Positions 17,121-26,420 of a stretch of 64,000 nt of DNA are shown here, in pieces (position 1 is the stretch's first letter; each line of letters begins with the position of its first letter). Below the pieces are notes generated by a model, which worked only from the letters and a program-made list of their open reading frames with translations, made no database searches and was not told where the DNA came from. The position numbers and the translations under genes are program-made. The stretch comes from DASPRM01 sp035319065 (lineage in GTDB: Bacteria > Acidobacteriota > Terriglobia > Terriglobales > Acidobacteriaceae), in the NCBI GenBank assembly GCA_035319065.1, contig DATHDM010000316.1, positions 1 to 64,000 of the forward strand. Reading direction: 5' to 3'.

Positions 17121-17939
17121 TTACGCTCGAGCGGCGCGCACATCCAGGTATTCGGCTTCCACGACGACGGAGCCATCGCTGGCGGTATTGTGCTCCGCCC
17201 ACAAGGCTTCGAGCTGGCAAGCAAGCTGCGCCTGACCCTGCGGATCAAGGCGGGAGAACGCCGTCTGGATGGGGCCAAAATACTGCCGGAAGAGCGCTAC
17301 CACCTCTTTGGGACCGAATGGGTACTTGAAGTGTGCCTTCTGGCGGGTCGCGCTTATCGCGCTCGTCCCCCGCGAGAGGCGCTGGTGAACGATGGACTCA
17401 TCCCCCCAGAGGCTGGGCGCGGGGACGCCGGGAGGGGGCGGCACCATTCCCGAGGTGATCAAAAAGCTTTTGCCCACAAAGCCCTGAGGAGTCCAGTTGG
17501 CCATGGCAATCACTCCACCAGGGCGGCAGACGCGAATCAGCTCGGCAGCGACGCGCTCCGGCCGGGGAGCAAACATCGCGCCGAACATGGTGAGCACGAC
17601 ATCGAACTGGTGATCGCGATAGGGAAGGTCTTCGGCATCGCCCTCCTCAAAGCGGATTTGGAGCCGCTCGGCTTCAGCCCGCTTGCCGGCCTGCTCGAGG
17701 AGATTGGGCGCGATATCCACCCCTGTGACCTGGGCCCCACGGCGGGCAGCGGGGAGGGCGGTGTTACCGGTACCGCAGGCTACGTCGAGAACGCGCATGC
17801 CAGGCTGGATAGCGGTGCGCGCGATAAAGTCCTCGCCGGCAGTGACGGTGAAACGGGCGATCTGACCGAAGTCGCCGGCCATCCAAGTAGCTTTCAGATT
17901 CGATTTCAACTGCGAAAAATCACGAGAGCCTGATGCCAT
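17121..17939 (-). CDS. Class I SAM-dependent methyltransferase
   Basis: A 272-residue methyltransferase with the motif I glycine loop 'VLDVACGTGNTALPAA' near residue 50, motif II 'VTGVDIAPNLL', and 'FDVVLTMFGAMFAPRPE' as the post-motif block of the Methyltransf_11/25 group. The substrate is not predictable; the 'GVIAMANWTPQGFVG' stretch resembles UbiE/SAM-methyltransferases of small molecules. It converges with the zinc-ribbon gene and lies downstream of a terminator on the same strand, so it is probably transcribed alone. Confidence 0.85.
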   Translation of the reverse strand: MASGSRDFSQLKSNLKATWMAGDFGQIARFTVTAGEDFIARTAIQPGMRVLDVACGTGNTALPAARRGAQVTGVDIAPNLLEQAGKRAEAERLQIRFEEGDAEDLPYRDHQFDVVLTMFGAMFAPRPERVAAELIRVCRPGGVIAMANWTPQGFVGKSFLITSGMVPPPPGVPAPSLWGDESIVHQRLSRGTSAISATRQKAHFKYPFGPKEVVALFRQYFGPIQTAFSRLDPQGQAQLACQLEALWAEHNTASDGSVVVEAEYLDVRAARA

Positions 17940-18048
17940 AGAATTCCCCCCATAGCAAATGTGGATGGCGCGCGCACGAGAGGGGATTCAGCGATTCGCG
18001 GTGCAATAGATCACGCGCCCGAGCCCCCGCACAGCGCCAAGAATACAG

Positions 18049-18080
18049 CAGGCTGCGCCTCGATCGGCGCAGCCTGTCTT
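18049..18080 (-). terminator. Strong intrinsic terminator (possibly bidirectional)
   Basis: A perfect 11-bp stem, CAGGCTGCGCC (18049-18059) with GGCGCAGCCTG (18066-18076), loop of six. On the minus strand it is followed by TATTCTT and sits 47 bases after the stop of the GcvH-like gene. On the plus strand it is followed by TCTTTCTT. Best assigned to the leftward GcvH-like gene. Confidence 0.75.
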
Positions 18081-18122
18081 TCTTGCACTCGGCCTCAGCA
18101 AGGCTCGATTCGGCCCGAGCGA

Positions 18123-18803
18123 CTAGCTCAAGAAAAAATCCTTGGTGACTTGGCGCCAGTCCTGATCGGGGATGGCGGAGGTGATGTCATCCATGGCCAC
18201 GCCGCCATCCTGAGCGAGGGCGCCCAAGGCAGCCGGTATGCGGCGTTGCAGACGAGTGGCCGCTTCCTCCGTCCACCAGCGCGCGAGCGCGCCGCCGAGC
18301 AGGTTCTTGAAATTGGTCTTGGCGTCGGGCGACTGCACGGTCACCATCCAGCCTTCTCCGTAGGGGTCTTTGCGCGCCAGTTCGGGATCGCGAAGCGCGG
18401 CGTCATTGATGTCGGCTACGCTGCCCTCGATCGGAGAGAGCATATCCACTTTTTGTCCGTCGCGGTGCACCGTCCAGATCTTCTGACCCTGACGGATCCA
18501 ATGGCCGCGCTGCGGCAGCGAGAGGTGATCGATCTTGCCGACCAGCTTGGAGGCGAAATCGTCCATGCCGATGCGCACCAGCGTGGGGCTCTCGTTGAGC
18601 GCCCAGGTGTGGCCGGGGTGATAACGCAAGTTCTCCGGCACCTGGAAGCCGCCGACCAGCGCGGGCTGGAGGCGAGCTTCCATGGCGGGCTCAGTCTTGG
18701 GAATTGCAGGCTGAGCGGCAACCTGCACAGCCGGCCGCTTGCTGAAGAAATAATCGATAAGTAAGAAGGCGATGAAAGTTGCCAGAACCAGAATGACGGT
18801 CAT
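18123..18803 (-). CDS. Membrane-anchored glycine cleavage H-like protein lacking the lipoyl lysine
   Basis: A 226-residue protein with one N-terminal membrane helix (residues 3-20) and a GcvH-like biotinyl/lipoyl fold (about 53-170): 'YHPGHTWAL', 'SPIEGSVADINDA' and 'PYGEGWM' align clearly with GcvH. In true GcvH the lipoylated Lys lies in ESVKA. The aligned residue here is Gly116, with a Lys two positions later (Lys118), so normal lipoylation seems unlikely. No gcvT or gcvP is nearby. The ATG at 18803 has GGAGA upstream and starts exactly at the helix; the longer frame is rejected. Function unknown. Confidence 0.75.
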   Translation of the reverse strand: MTVILVLATFIAFLLIDYFFSKRPAVQVAAQPAIPKTEPAMEARLQPALVGGFQVPENLRYHPGHTWALNESPTLVRIGMDDFASKLVGKIDHLSLPQRGHWIRQGQKIWTVHRDGQKVDMLSPIEGSVADINDAALRDPELARKDPYGEGWMVTVQSPDAKTNFKNLLGGALARWWTEEAATRLQRRIPAALGALAQDGGVAMDDITSAIPDQDWRQVTKDFFLS

Positions 18804-19228
18804 GTTGGTGTCTCCTTGGGCGCGCCTGCTGAGCGGGTTGCCACCTTTTGTTAGGGCAACCGTGTTACCAAACCATCGTGACGCGATAAGAATCCTCGAT
18901 GCTTGGTGCAAGCGGCTGATTTCGCGGGAGTTCTTCCGGGCTGGGCAGAAGATAGAAGGGGAAGCAGATGAATTCTTGATCAGCATATTGTTGAACACTT
19001 CAACAGCGAAAAATGCATAGTCTGCATTACACGGAACGCCCGGAACACAATATCAACAAGTTAGGAAGACACGCATGGCTGCTTGATTTTTCAACGCGCG
19101 CTGATGAGTTTCTTATCAGGGTCGCAAAATCAAACGGCGGAATCGACCCTGAATACTTATCCGGCGAATAAAAAATTTGAATTTCCCTTCCGCTGGTTTT
19201 GCTTGTATCAAAGAACCACCCTGGCACG

Positions 19229-19314
19229 CGGGTTCCCCGGGGGCCCCCAATTAAGCAGCAGGCTTGGCTGGAGGTTCATGAACCCGGAACGGGGTGAGAG
19301 GATGGAGACGCCCA
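19229..19314 (+). promoter_or_regulatory. Structured leader before the 40-codon gene
   Basis: CGGGTTC (19229-19235) can pair perfectly with GAACCCG (19280-19286), enclosing a very GC-rich loop; a second pairing, GGTT with AACC, competes at 19273-19284. It belongs to the long gene-poor interval 18804-19569. The left half (18804-19200) is AT-rich and shows no gene, only the SD and start region of the leftward GcvH-like gene. I see no riboswitch class I can name and no convincing promoter. Confidence 0.3.
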
Positions 19315-19437
19315 ATGGGGTTGGACTGGCGTTCGGCGGTCTTTATGGCGACCATTCTTTTCCTGGTCTTTAAGCAGAAGGGCGTTTTGCTTCCAGCAGG
19401 GTTGGGCCGCTTGCAGCGTGATTCAAGAGTGAAGTAA
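19315..19437 (+). CDS. Candidate 40-residue single-span membrane protein
   Basis: ATG at 19315 with GGAG seven bases upstream opens a 40-codon frame ending TAA at 19435-19437. The product starts MGLDWRSAVFMATILFLVFK: a short charged N-terminus, one hydrophobic helix at about residues 6-18, a second mildly hydrophobic part to residue 28, and a basic tail ending RDSRVK. A strong intrinsic terminator begins 60 bases after the stop, on the same strand, with no other plus-strand gene in the interval. It may be a real small gene; I recognise no family. Confidence 0.42.
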   Translation: MGLDWRSAVFMATILFLVFKQKGVLLPAGLGRLQRDSRVK

Positions 19438-19496
19438 CGAGAGTCTGATTCACATTCATAACGGTCGTCCTACGCTCAGTGATATAGGTGAGGGCT

Positions 19497-19531
19497 GGGG
19501 TATCCCGTGCGGGATGCCCCGTTTTTTTTTT
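19497..19531 (+). terminator. Strong intrinsic terminator
   Basis: GGGGTATCCCG (19497-19507) pairs with CGGGATGCCCC (19510-19520) over 11 bp with one G-U pair, followed by ten T residues (19522-19531). It faces rightward, so a plus-strand transcript must end here. The only candidate is the 40-codon gene or a noncoding RNA in the preceding 300 bases. Confidence 0.85.
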
Positions 19532-19569
19532 GGCTAAGCCTTGGCATGAGTCCTTCGACTCTGGCATCC

Positions 19570-20193
19570 CTACTGCGAGGCACTTCCTTTCACGATGATG
19601 GCCAAGTGATAGTCGTCGCCGCCGGCGGTTTTCGTTGCGGCGGCAAAGACTATATAGTCCTCCGGCGTTCGAGTGACCGACGGGTGCTCGGGGCCAGCAG
19701 GGACCATGCTGAATACCGCGGGGTGCGCAGTGCCGGACGCCCGGAGACTGAGGCGGTTGAGTTCGGCGGGGGTGAAGGTCGCGCCGGGATCGGGGTCGGA
19801 CGCCAGTGGCACCAGCAGGACAAAGTCGCGGCCCGGCGCAACGCCGAGGTGGTTGCCATCATTGGGAAGCAGGGCGTAGCGCATGGAATAAATGCCGGGC
19901 TTGATCTCCTGTCCGCGAAAATCGGAAGCCGCGACCGGAAACCGGATCACACCCAACAGCTCCGACTCGGCCAGTTCGGGATAGCTGGCTCCTTCGACGG
20001 CCTTTCTGGCGACTGGGAGTTTTGTGCGCAGCCAAATCTCGCAAAGTTCCCGGCCATCTTCCGAGATGATGCGATGACCGCGCGCTTCGAGCGCGGCCGT
20101 CATGGCGGGAGAGGCGGCAGCGTCGGACAGGGCCGGGGCGGGCTCCAACTTGTCGGCGGCGAGGGTGAGGGCCAAGAGCAAGACAAGCAACAT
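19570..20193 (-). CDS. Exported protein of unknown function
   Basis: A 207-residue protein with a short hydrophobic signal segment (residues 2-12, cleavage near LAAD). The mature region is acidic to neutral and includes 'ELCEIWLRTKLPV', 'GIYSMRYALLPNDGNH' and 'DYIVFAAATK' strands, suggesting a beta-sandwich. I do not recognise a characterised family. The start at 20193 puts the signal peptide at the N-terminus; no strong SD is visible there, and a start 14 codons upstream is possible. It ends close to the terminator of the convergent miniprotein unit. Confidence 0.65.
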   Translation of the reverse strand: MLLVLLLALTLAADKLEPAPALSDAAASPAMTAALEARGHRIISEDGRELCEIWLRTKLPVARKAVEGASYPELAESELLGVIRFPVAASDFRGQEIKPGIYSMRYALLPNDGNHLGVAPGRDFVLLVPLASDPDPGATFTPAELNRLSLRASGTAHPAVFSMVPAGPEHPSVTRTPEDYIVFAAATKTAGGDDYHLAIIVKGSASQ

Positions 20194-20295
20194 TAAGAGA
20201 GAGTCTCGTGAGTCAGCGCATATCCGCGGACACAAAGGCGAAGGGCCGCGGACAGGCGAGTCCGCGCCCGGAATTTATTCGTGCTCCACGACGGT

Positions 20296-20610
20296 TTACT
20301 TCTTCAGGCTTTTGACGTACTTGGCGACGGCATCGATCTGTTCGGGGGTGAGCTTGCCACCGTAGGCTGGCATTTTGCCCTTGCCCTTTTCGATGATGGT
20401 CTTGATGTCGGCCTCGCTCTGAGCCTGCACCTCGGCGGAAGAAAGGTCGCGAAGTTTGAGCGATTTCCCGACGGGAGTATTACCGGAACCATCCGCGCCA
20501 TGGCAGCTGGCGCACTTTGCCTTGAAGACATCAGCGCCGCTTTCGGCGGCCAGGGGAGTGGTTCCTGCCAAGCCCACTGCCAGAGCTAAGACAACCGCTG
20601 CGTTTTTCAT
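20296..20610 (-). CDS. Small class I cytochrome c
   Basis: A 104-residue periplasmic mono-haem cytochrome. A signal peptide (about 1-22) is followed by haem c site CASCH (residues 33-37) and 'GKGKMPAYGGKL', in which Met80 is the expected axial ligand. 'EQIDAVAKYVKSL' is the usual C-terminal helix. These cytochrome c6/c553-like proteins carry single electrons. The frame is open far upstream, but the signal peptide fixes the ATG at 20610. It is about 100 bases upstream of the exported unknown gene on the same strand. Confidence 0.92.
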   Translation of the reverse strand: MKNAAVVLALAVGLAGTTPLAAESGADVFKAKCASCHGADGSGNTPVGKSLKLRDLSSAEVQAQSEADIKTIIEKGKGKMPAYGGKLTPEQIDAVAKYVKSLKK

Positions 20611-20934
20611 CCTAAGTAGTCTCCTGCTGAGTTGATCAGCAAAGCGATTGCGGCATCGGCCGCTGGATTCCAAGTCGCACCCAAGGGGCCAAAGGCTGTA
20701 ACAGGTTAGGTGCCCAACTATCAATGAGTTGTATGCCCTGGATGGAGAATTGCGGGTCAAAATCCCCTTTTTTCCGCGCCATATGCCGCAACTGGGGCGC
20801 CGGTCACGCACAGTCGTATGTGATCTGGCGGCGCAAGCCATTGAATCGCCGAGCAGTGTTCGTAATGCCTGGATGAGTGGCCTTTTGGCCTCCAGGGTGC
20901 CTCTGGCTAGATAAGCAGGTATGGCGGAGGCGTT
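20611..20934. other. Divergent intergenic region between cytochrome c and hemA
   Basis: 324 bases without a gene. It must hold the promoters of both flanking genes. Only the SD-like AGGAG about 11 bases before the cytochrome start and GGAGG before hemA are clear; no convincing -35/-10 pair, RNA or repeat is visible. Confidence 0.5.
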
Positions 20935-22233
20935 GTGGAGCCCAGCTTGATGGTGATCGGCGTGAACTACCGGACAGCCCCGGTTGAGGTGCGGGAGCGG
21001 TTCTGGATCAGTCCCAGCCGGCGAAGCGAGGCGCTGGTGCAGCTCTCCAGGTCCCCCGGGATCGAAGAAGTCATCGTCCTGGCGACCTGCAATCGCACGG
21101 AGTTCATCCTGTGGACGGACGACGCCACGGCGGCTGCCGGATCGGTGCTGAGTTTCCTGACCAGGCAGTACGGGCTGCGGCTGTGCGAGTGGAGTCATTT
21201 CTACCGCCTGCTGGATCAGGCGGCGCTGACACACATCTTCAAAGTCACCTCCAGCCTCGACTCCATGGTCATTGGCGAGTCCGAAATCGTGGCCCAGGTG
21301 AAGGAAGCCTGGGCGGCGGCGCAGGAGGCAGGGACGTCAGGGAACTTCCTGGATGCGGTGCTGCAGAAGGCGCTCTCGGTTTCCAAGCGGGTGCGGAGTG
21401 AAACCACGATCGGCGATTGTGCGGTCTCGGTGCCCTACGCGGCGGTCGAGTTGGCACGCCAGATATTCAATTCGCTGAAGGACCGCCGCGTGCTGGTTCT
21501 GGGAGCGGGCAAGATGAGCGAGACCTCGGCCCGTTACCTGGTGAAGTATGGGGTCACGGATGTGCGCGTGATCAATCGCACGCTGGAAAACGCGCAGCAG
21601 CTGGCGGAAGAGCTGGGAGGGCTGGCGGTTCCCTTCGAAGAGCGCTGGCAGCACTTCGTGGAGGCGGACATCATCATCGCCTCGACTTCGAGTTCGCACC
21701 TGATTCTCACCCGCGACGAGGCCGAAGCGATTCACCACGAACGCGAGGGAAGACCTCTGCTGCTGATCGATATCGCAGTGCCGCGGGACATCGATCCCCA
21801 GGTGAAGAACGTACACGGCATTTTTCTCTATGACATCGACGATCTGGAAGACGTGGTCAAGCGCAATAGCGGCCAGCGCGAAGCAGCGTCCGAAGCAGGG
21901 CTGGAGATCGTAACCGAGGAGGCGCGGCACTTCGGCCGCAGGCTGCTGGCGGAGCGGGTGGTGCCGACGATCGTGGCGCTGCGCGGCCGCCTGGACGACA
22001 TTTGCCGGCAGGAGCTGGAAGCTTATCGCAGAGAGACCGGGCCGTTGACGGCGGAACAGGAGAGAGCGCTGGCGGCGTTGACCTCCCGCATCACCCAGCG
22101 CATTGCAGGCTCCCTGGCCCGAGAGCTCAAAGAGCATCCAGAAAGGATGGAGCAGGAACAACTGGCCGCGGCGGTGCAGCGGTTATTCCATCTGGAACAG
22201 CCTGGATTGGCTGCCGCCGGCACCACTCATTGA
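20935..22233 (+). CDS. hemA: Glutamyl-tRNA reductase
   Basis: First committed enzyme of C5 tetrapyrrole synthesis: reduces glutamyl-tRNA(Glu) to glutamate semialdehyde with NADPH. The 432-residue protein has 'GVNYRTAPVEVRE' at the N-terminus, the nucleophilic Cys52 in 'VLATCNRTE', 'SMVIGESEIVAQVK', the NADPH-binding 'VLVLGAGKMSE', and a C-terminal dimerisation helix region. The GTG start is preferred because GGAGG lies four to five bases upstream; an ATG five codons later is the alternative. No hemC follows; a TPR gene begins 17 bases downstream. Confidence 0.96.
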   Translation: MEPSLMVIGVNYRTAPVEVRERFWISPSRRSEALVQLSRSPGIEEVIVLATCNRTEFILWTDDATAAAGSVLSFLTRQYGLRLCEWSHFYRLLDQAALTHIFKVTSSLDSMVIGESEIVAQVKEAWAAAQEAGTSGNFLDAVLQKALSVSKRVRSETTIGDCAVSVPYAAVELARQIFNSLKDRRVLVLGAGKMSETSARYLVKYGVTDVRVINRTLENAQQLAEELGGLAVPFEERWQHFVEADIIIASTSSSHLILTRDEAEAIHHEREGRPLLLIDIAVPRDIDPQVKNVHGIFLYDIDDLEDVVKRNSGQREAASEAGLEIVTEEARHFGRRLLAERVVPTIVALRGRLDDICRQELEAYRRETGPLTAEQERALAALTSRITQRIAGSLARELKEHPERMEQEQLAAAVQRLFHLEQPGLAAAGTTH

Positions 22234-22250
22234 AGGCAGGAGAGCACGTT

Positions 22251-22913
22251 ATGGCAAGAGTCATGGAAGTGGCGCAGCCGGCGCATCGGAGCGAAGAGGC
22301 GCATTGGTCGTCATCGCAGGTCTACACGCTGGCGATCGTTTGCTTGATTGCGGGCTTGGCAATCGGGTATCTGTTCCGGGGATCGGAAGCAGCCACAGCC
22401 GGCCGGGCGGAGGCGCCACAAGCTGCATCAGCAATTCCGGCAGGAATGCCACCAGTGCCAGGCATGGACGTGAAGCCCACGGAAGAGATGATCGACAAGG
22501 CGGCCGAACCGCTGCTGGCCCAGGTGAAACAGAACCCCAAAGACGCCGGCACGATGGTGAAGGTCGCTAACCTTTATTACGACGCCAAGTTCTTCGCCAA
22601 GGCGATCACGTACTACCAGCAGGCACTGAAGATCACTCCGAACAACGCGGACGTGATCACGGATCTGGGCACGGCCTATTTCTACAGCGGCAATCCCGAC
22701 CAGGCGTTGAAGGAGTTCGAGCGCTCGCTAAAGGTGCGGCCCAATCACGCCGGCACGCTCTACAACGTCGGCATCGTGCGCTGGGAGGGCAAGATGGATC
22801 CCAAGGGCGCAGTGGAAGCTTGGGAGAAACTGCTGAAGGCCAACCCCAATTATCCGCAGCGGGAGCAGTTGGAGGCCATGATTGCCAAGGCCAAGCAGCA
22901 TTCCAAGATGTGA
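22251..22913 (+). CDS. Membrane-anchored TPR protein
   Basis: A 220-residue protein. One transmembrane helix at about residues 26-46 follows a short cytoplasmic N-terminus, then an Ala/Pro-rich linker containing several Met residues, then three or more tetratricopeptide repeats (about 85-210) such as 'ADVITDLGTAYFYSGNPDQALKEF' and 'AGTLYNVGIVRWEG'. The layout resembles the TPR part of CycH/NrfG-type cytochrome maturation factors, but that role is only a possibility here. AGGAG nine to ten bases upstream supports the ATG. Probably co-transcribed with hemA. Confidence 0.82.
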   Translation: MARVMEVAQPAHRSEEAHWSSSQVYTLAIVCLIAGLAIGYLFRGSEAATAGRAEAPQAASAIPAGMPPVPGMDVKPTEEMIDKAAEPLLAQVKQNPKDAGTMVKVANLYYDAKFFAKAITYYQQALKITPNNADVITDLGTAYFYSGNPDQALKEFERSLKVRPNHAGTLYNVGIVRWEGKMDPKGAVEAWEKLLKANPNYPQREQLEAMIAKAKQHSKM

Positions 22914-22985
22914 GATAGGCGCCGCTGGCCGCTCCCATGTTCCGACTCAACATGGGGCACAAAAGGGGCCAGGCGGCCGCCAAAA

Positions 22986-23024
22986 CCGGAGGGAGCCCTC
23001 ACTCCTGCCTGGGGCTCCCCCCGG
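22986..23024 (-). terminator. Hairpin at the end of the DUF4397 gene
   Basis: CCGG-A-GGGAGCCC (22986-22998) pairs with GGGCTCCC-C-CCGG (23012-23024), loop about 13. On the minus strand TTTTGG follows directly. It lies about 80 bases beyond the stop of the leftward DUF4397 gene and could also end the convergent TPR transcript. Confidence 0.5.
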
Positions 23025-23102
23025 AAAAACCGGAAAAATCAAAAGGTGAAGGGAAAGCTCATGGCGGCTTCCATTCACTGAGGCTCGATTTCACACCGCG
23101 AG

Positions 23103-23789
23103 CTAGTTCAGATCCGCCAAGATCACCCCGTTCAGCGGCGGACCGCCCCCGGGAGCATCCAGCGCGACTACGGTACGGATCTGCCCGGCGCTCAGGCTTA
23201 GCGATCCCGAATCGATCAGGACGGCCTTGGACCCTGCCACGGTAAACCGCACGCGTATCGTCCCTGCCGTCTGAGTAGCGTAGCTCGAGGCGCTTTTGAA
23301 GCTCAGGCTCGGCTGTACTGGAGTGGCAGTGTTCAGGTCGTCGCTGGGCCCGGTCAGGTAAACATCCAGCGGGCCGGCCGCGGGCGACGCGTGGACGAAG
23401 CGGATCTTGAAGTCACCGGAGGAGGGAGCCGTATTGTTATCCGTCAGCAGCACCGGCGAGAGACTGTTGGCCAGGCCGGCGATCATGAATGTGTAATCCG
23501 TGCTGGATCCCAGGTTCAGGGTGGTGTCGATCACCAGGTTGGTGGTTCCCGTGGGTTCCACTTGGATCTGGCGTGAGCCGCTGGAAACGCCCGAGTAGCC
23601 GGTAACCGAGCTATACCCCAGGCCGGAGGCAAAGGCTGACTTGTCGACCAGAATGTCGAAATTTACGGAATTGGGGGAAGCGTGCAGCACGCGCAGACGG
23701 GTCGAGCTGCTGCTGCCGCCTCCGCACCCCGATGCCATCAGCAGAGCTACAACCGAGCAGCCCAGCAACCACCTGTCCAGCAGTTTCAT
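23103..23789 (-). CDS. DUF4397 domain lipoprotein
   Basis: A 228-residue exported lipoprotein: signal peptide with lipobox ASGC (Cys at about residue 22) followed by a Gly/Ser linker. Two DUF4397 beta-sandwich repeats follow, each beginning with a '(R)VLHASPNSVNFDILVD' / 'RFVHASPAAGPLDVYL' block, which is the family signature. DUF4397 proteins are secreted or surface proteins of unknown function, sometimes linked to adhesion. It is transcribed divergently from rplM. Confidence 0.88.
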   Translation of the reverse strand: MKLLDRWLLGCSVVALLMASGCGGGSSSSTRLRVLHASPNSVNFDILVDKSAFASGLGYSSVTGYSGVSSGSRQIQVEPTGTTNLVIDTTLNLGSSTDYTFMIAGLANSLSPVLLTDNNTAPSSGDFKIRFVHASPAAGPLDVYLTGPSDDLNTATPVQPSLSFKSASSYATQTAGTIRVRFTVAGSKAVLIDSGSLSLSAGQIRTVVALDAPGGGPPLNGVILADLN

Positions 23790-24204
23790 TCTCCACCCTT
23801 TCTTATTGGCACTGGATTGTGAACCTTGGATGCCAGAAAAACTAACGCTGAAAGCGGAAAGATGTTGCGGCGGATTTTCGGCAGCGCCGCGTTAAGTATA
23901 TCTGGCCGCTATTGTGGGACTGAGAGAAGGTCCAATTCCGCCGGCAATTTTGGCCTGATCACGATCATGGTGCGTATCTTTCTACTTGGATGTCCGCGGA
24001 GGGCGAATCTACTGCCTGCCGCCGGGAAGACCATTCCCAGGGAGGCAGGAATCTTGGCCGCTTGCCCAACTCGTTGACTTCCAAGCTTGCTTAGGCTAGT
24101 CTAAAACCTTTGCCGTTCCGCAGTCGTCCGCCCCGAGTGTGTCTCTCTCACCGCAGGGGCTAAGTCAGCGGTTCTTCTAGCGTTAATCATCTTGGGAGAT
24201 TGAG
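23790..24204. other. Divergent intergenic region upstream of rplM
   Basis: 415 bases with no supported gene. The right half holds the rplM promoter candidate. Nothing else distinct was seen; a possible ribosomal leader between 24105 and 24204 shows no recognisable structure. Confidence 0.5.
24074..24102 (+). promoter_or_regulatory. Promoter candidate for rplM-rpsI
   Basis: TTGACT (24074-24079), 17-base spacer, TAGTCT (24097-24102). The transcript would carry a leader of about 95 bases before the rplM ATG. Confidence 0.5.
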
Positions 24205-24639
24205 ATGTCTACTTATTTCCCCAAAGAGGGGGAAATTGTCCGGAAGTGGCTTGTGGTGGATGCGGCGGGGCAAACCTTGGGCCGCCTTTCCACCCGCGTC
24301 GCCCGCCTTTTGAGCGGCAAGGATAACCCGCGCTTCACCCCGTTTATCGATACCGGCGATCACGTAGTAGTGATCAACGCCGAGAAGGTGAAGCTGACGG
24401 GGCTGAAGGCCGACGAAAAGGTTTACCGTCGTTACAGCGGATACCCCGGAGGGCTGAAGCAGGAGGATTTCCGCAAGCGCTTTGCCCGCAAACCGGAGCA
24501 GGTGGTTGAGGACGCGATCCTCGGCATGTTGCCCAAGTCCAAGCTGGGGAAATCCATGGGTCGCAAGCTGAAGGTCTATCGCGGCGATAAGCATCCGCAC
24601 CAGGCGCAAAAGCCCGAGGCGGTTGCCGTTGCCGGTTGA
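24205..24639 (+). CDS. rplM: 50S ribosomal protein L13
   Basis: A 144-residue early-assembly 23S rRNA-binding protein of the large subunit. It contains 'WLVVDAAGQTLGRLSTRVARLL', 'HVVVINAEKVKLTG', 'YSGYPGG' and 'GMLPKSKLGKSMGRKLKVY', which are L13 signatures. Followed by rpsI, the standard L13-S9 operon. GGGAG lies about nine bases before the ATG. Confidence 0.98.
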   Translation: MSTYFPKEGEIVRKWLVVDAAGQTLGRLSTRVARLLSGKDNPRFTPFIDTGDHVVVINAEKVKLTGLKADEKVYRRYSGYPGGLKQEDFRKRFARKPEQVVEDAILGMLPKSKLGKSMGRKLKVYRGDKHPHQAQKPEAVAVAG

Positions 24640-24779
24640 TTTCATGGGGGACCGGCCGCCCCTCCTGTGAACTCTGGCCGGAGCAGTGAAGTGCGGCAAG
24701 GCTTCTGTGATCCGCCGCTATAATACTTTGATGGTTGTGGGCCTCCGCAGGGCGCGGGTGCCCCGGGAAAGATTGGAAC

Positions 24780-25175
24780 ATGGCAGAACAGGTTGAGTAT
24801 TACGGAACGGGACGCCGCAAATCGAGCGTGGCTCGCGTGTTTCTTCGTCCCGGCGCAGGTGAAATCAAGGTCAACGGCCGGCTGTTTGACCAGTACTTCG
24901 TGACCGTGGCGCAGCGCGTCGAGGCGCGGGAGCCGCTGGTGGCTACCGACAGCGCAGCCACCTTCAACGCCGTAATCACCGTGTCGGGCGGGGGCGTGAA
25001 CGGCCAGGCTGGAGCCGTCAAGATGGGCATTGCGCGAGCTTTGCTGCAATTCAACCCGGAGTTGCGCAGCAAGCTGAAGAGCGCGGGATTTCTGACTCGC
25101 GATTCGCGTGCCAAGGAGCGCAAGAAGTACGGCCAGAAGGGTGCGCGCAAGCGGTTCCAGTTCAGCAAGCGTTAA
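24780..25175 (+). CDS. rpsI: 30S ribosomal protein S9
   Basis: A 131-residue protein starting MAEQVEYYGTGRRKSSVARV and ending in the FSKR tail that contacts P-site tRNA. 'GGGVNGQAGAVKMGIARAL' and 'DSRAKERKKYGQKGARK' are diagnostic. A longer GTG-initiated frame is rejected because S9 conservation begins at this ATG. A TATAAT about 55 bases upstream could give an internal promoter between rplM and rpsI. Confidence 0.98.
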   Translation: MAEQVEYYGTGRRKSSVARVFLRPGAGEIKVNGRLFDQYFVTVAQRVEAREPLVATDSAATFNAVITVSGGGVNGQAGAVKMGIARALLQFNPELRSKLKSAGFLTRDSRAKERKKYGQKGARKRFQFSKR

Positions 25176-25360
25176 ACCGCTTGCCGGACGCGGTTCGCTT
25201 GGTTTTGAGTTGCCGCTGTGGTCTCGATTCCGGACCGCGGCTCGAGGCAGTAACCAGGAATCGAATTTTCCCGTCCCTCCCATTTGATCAGGGGCGGGTG
25301 ATGGGAATGTAATCCCGGCACCTCGATGTTGGCCGGGATGCAATTCAAAAAGGAGGTTTT

Positions 25361-26281
<921 letters not shown>

Positions 26282-26420
26282 GCCCTGGGTGCGAAAAAGG
26301 GCTCCCGCGTTTGCAGGCGGAAGCGCAGTTTCGACCCGAGCCGCCAGCGACAGAGCCGCAATTTCAGGGCGCGAATCGATTTGCGTCAGCGCCCATCTAA
26401 TCGACAGGATTATTGTAATT

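Noticed and set aside
19083..19373. A 96-codon plus-strand frame across the same interval as the 40-codon gene
   Set aside because: No SD, no hydrophobic segment and a different frame; the shorter 19315 frame has an SD and a plausible membrane helix.
19210..19531. Possibility that this interval encodes 6S RNA, RNase P RNA, tmRNA or SRP RNA
   Set aside because: None of their conserved core motifs could be found; only the generic terminator and stems remain.
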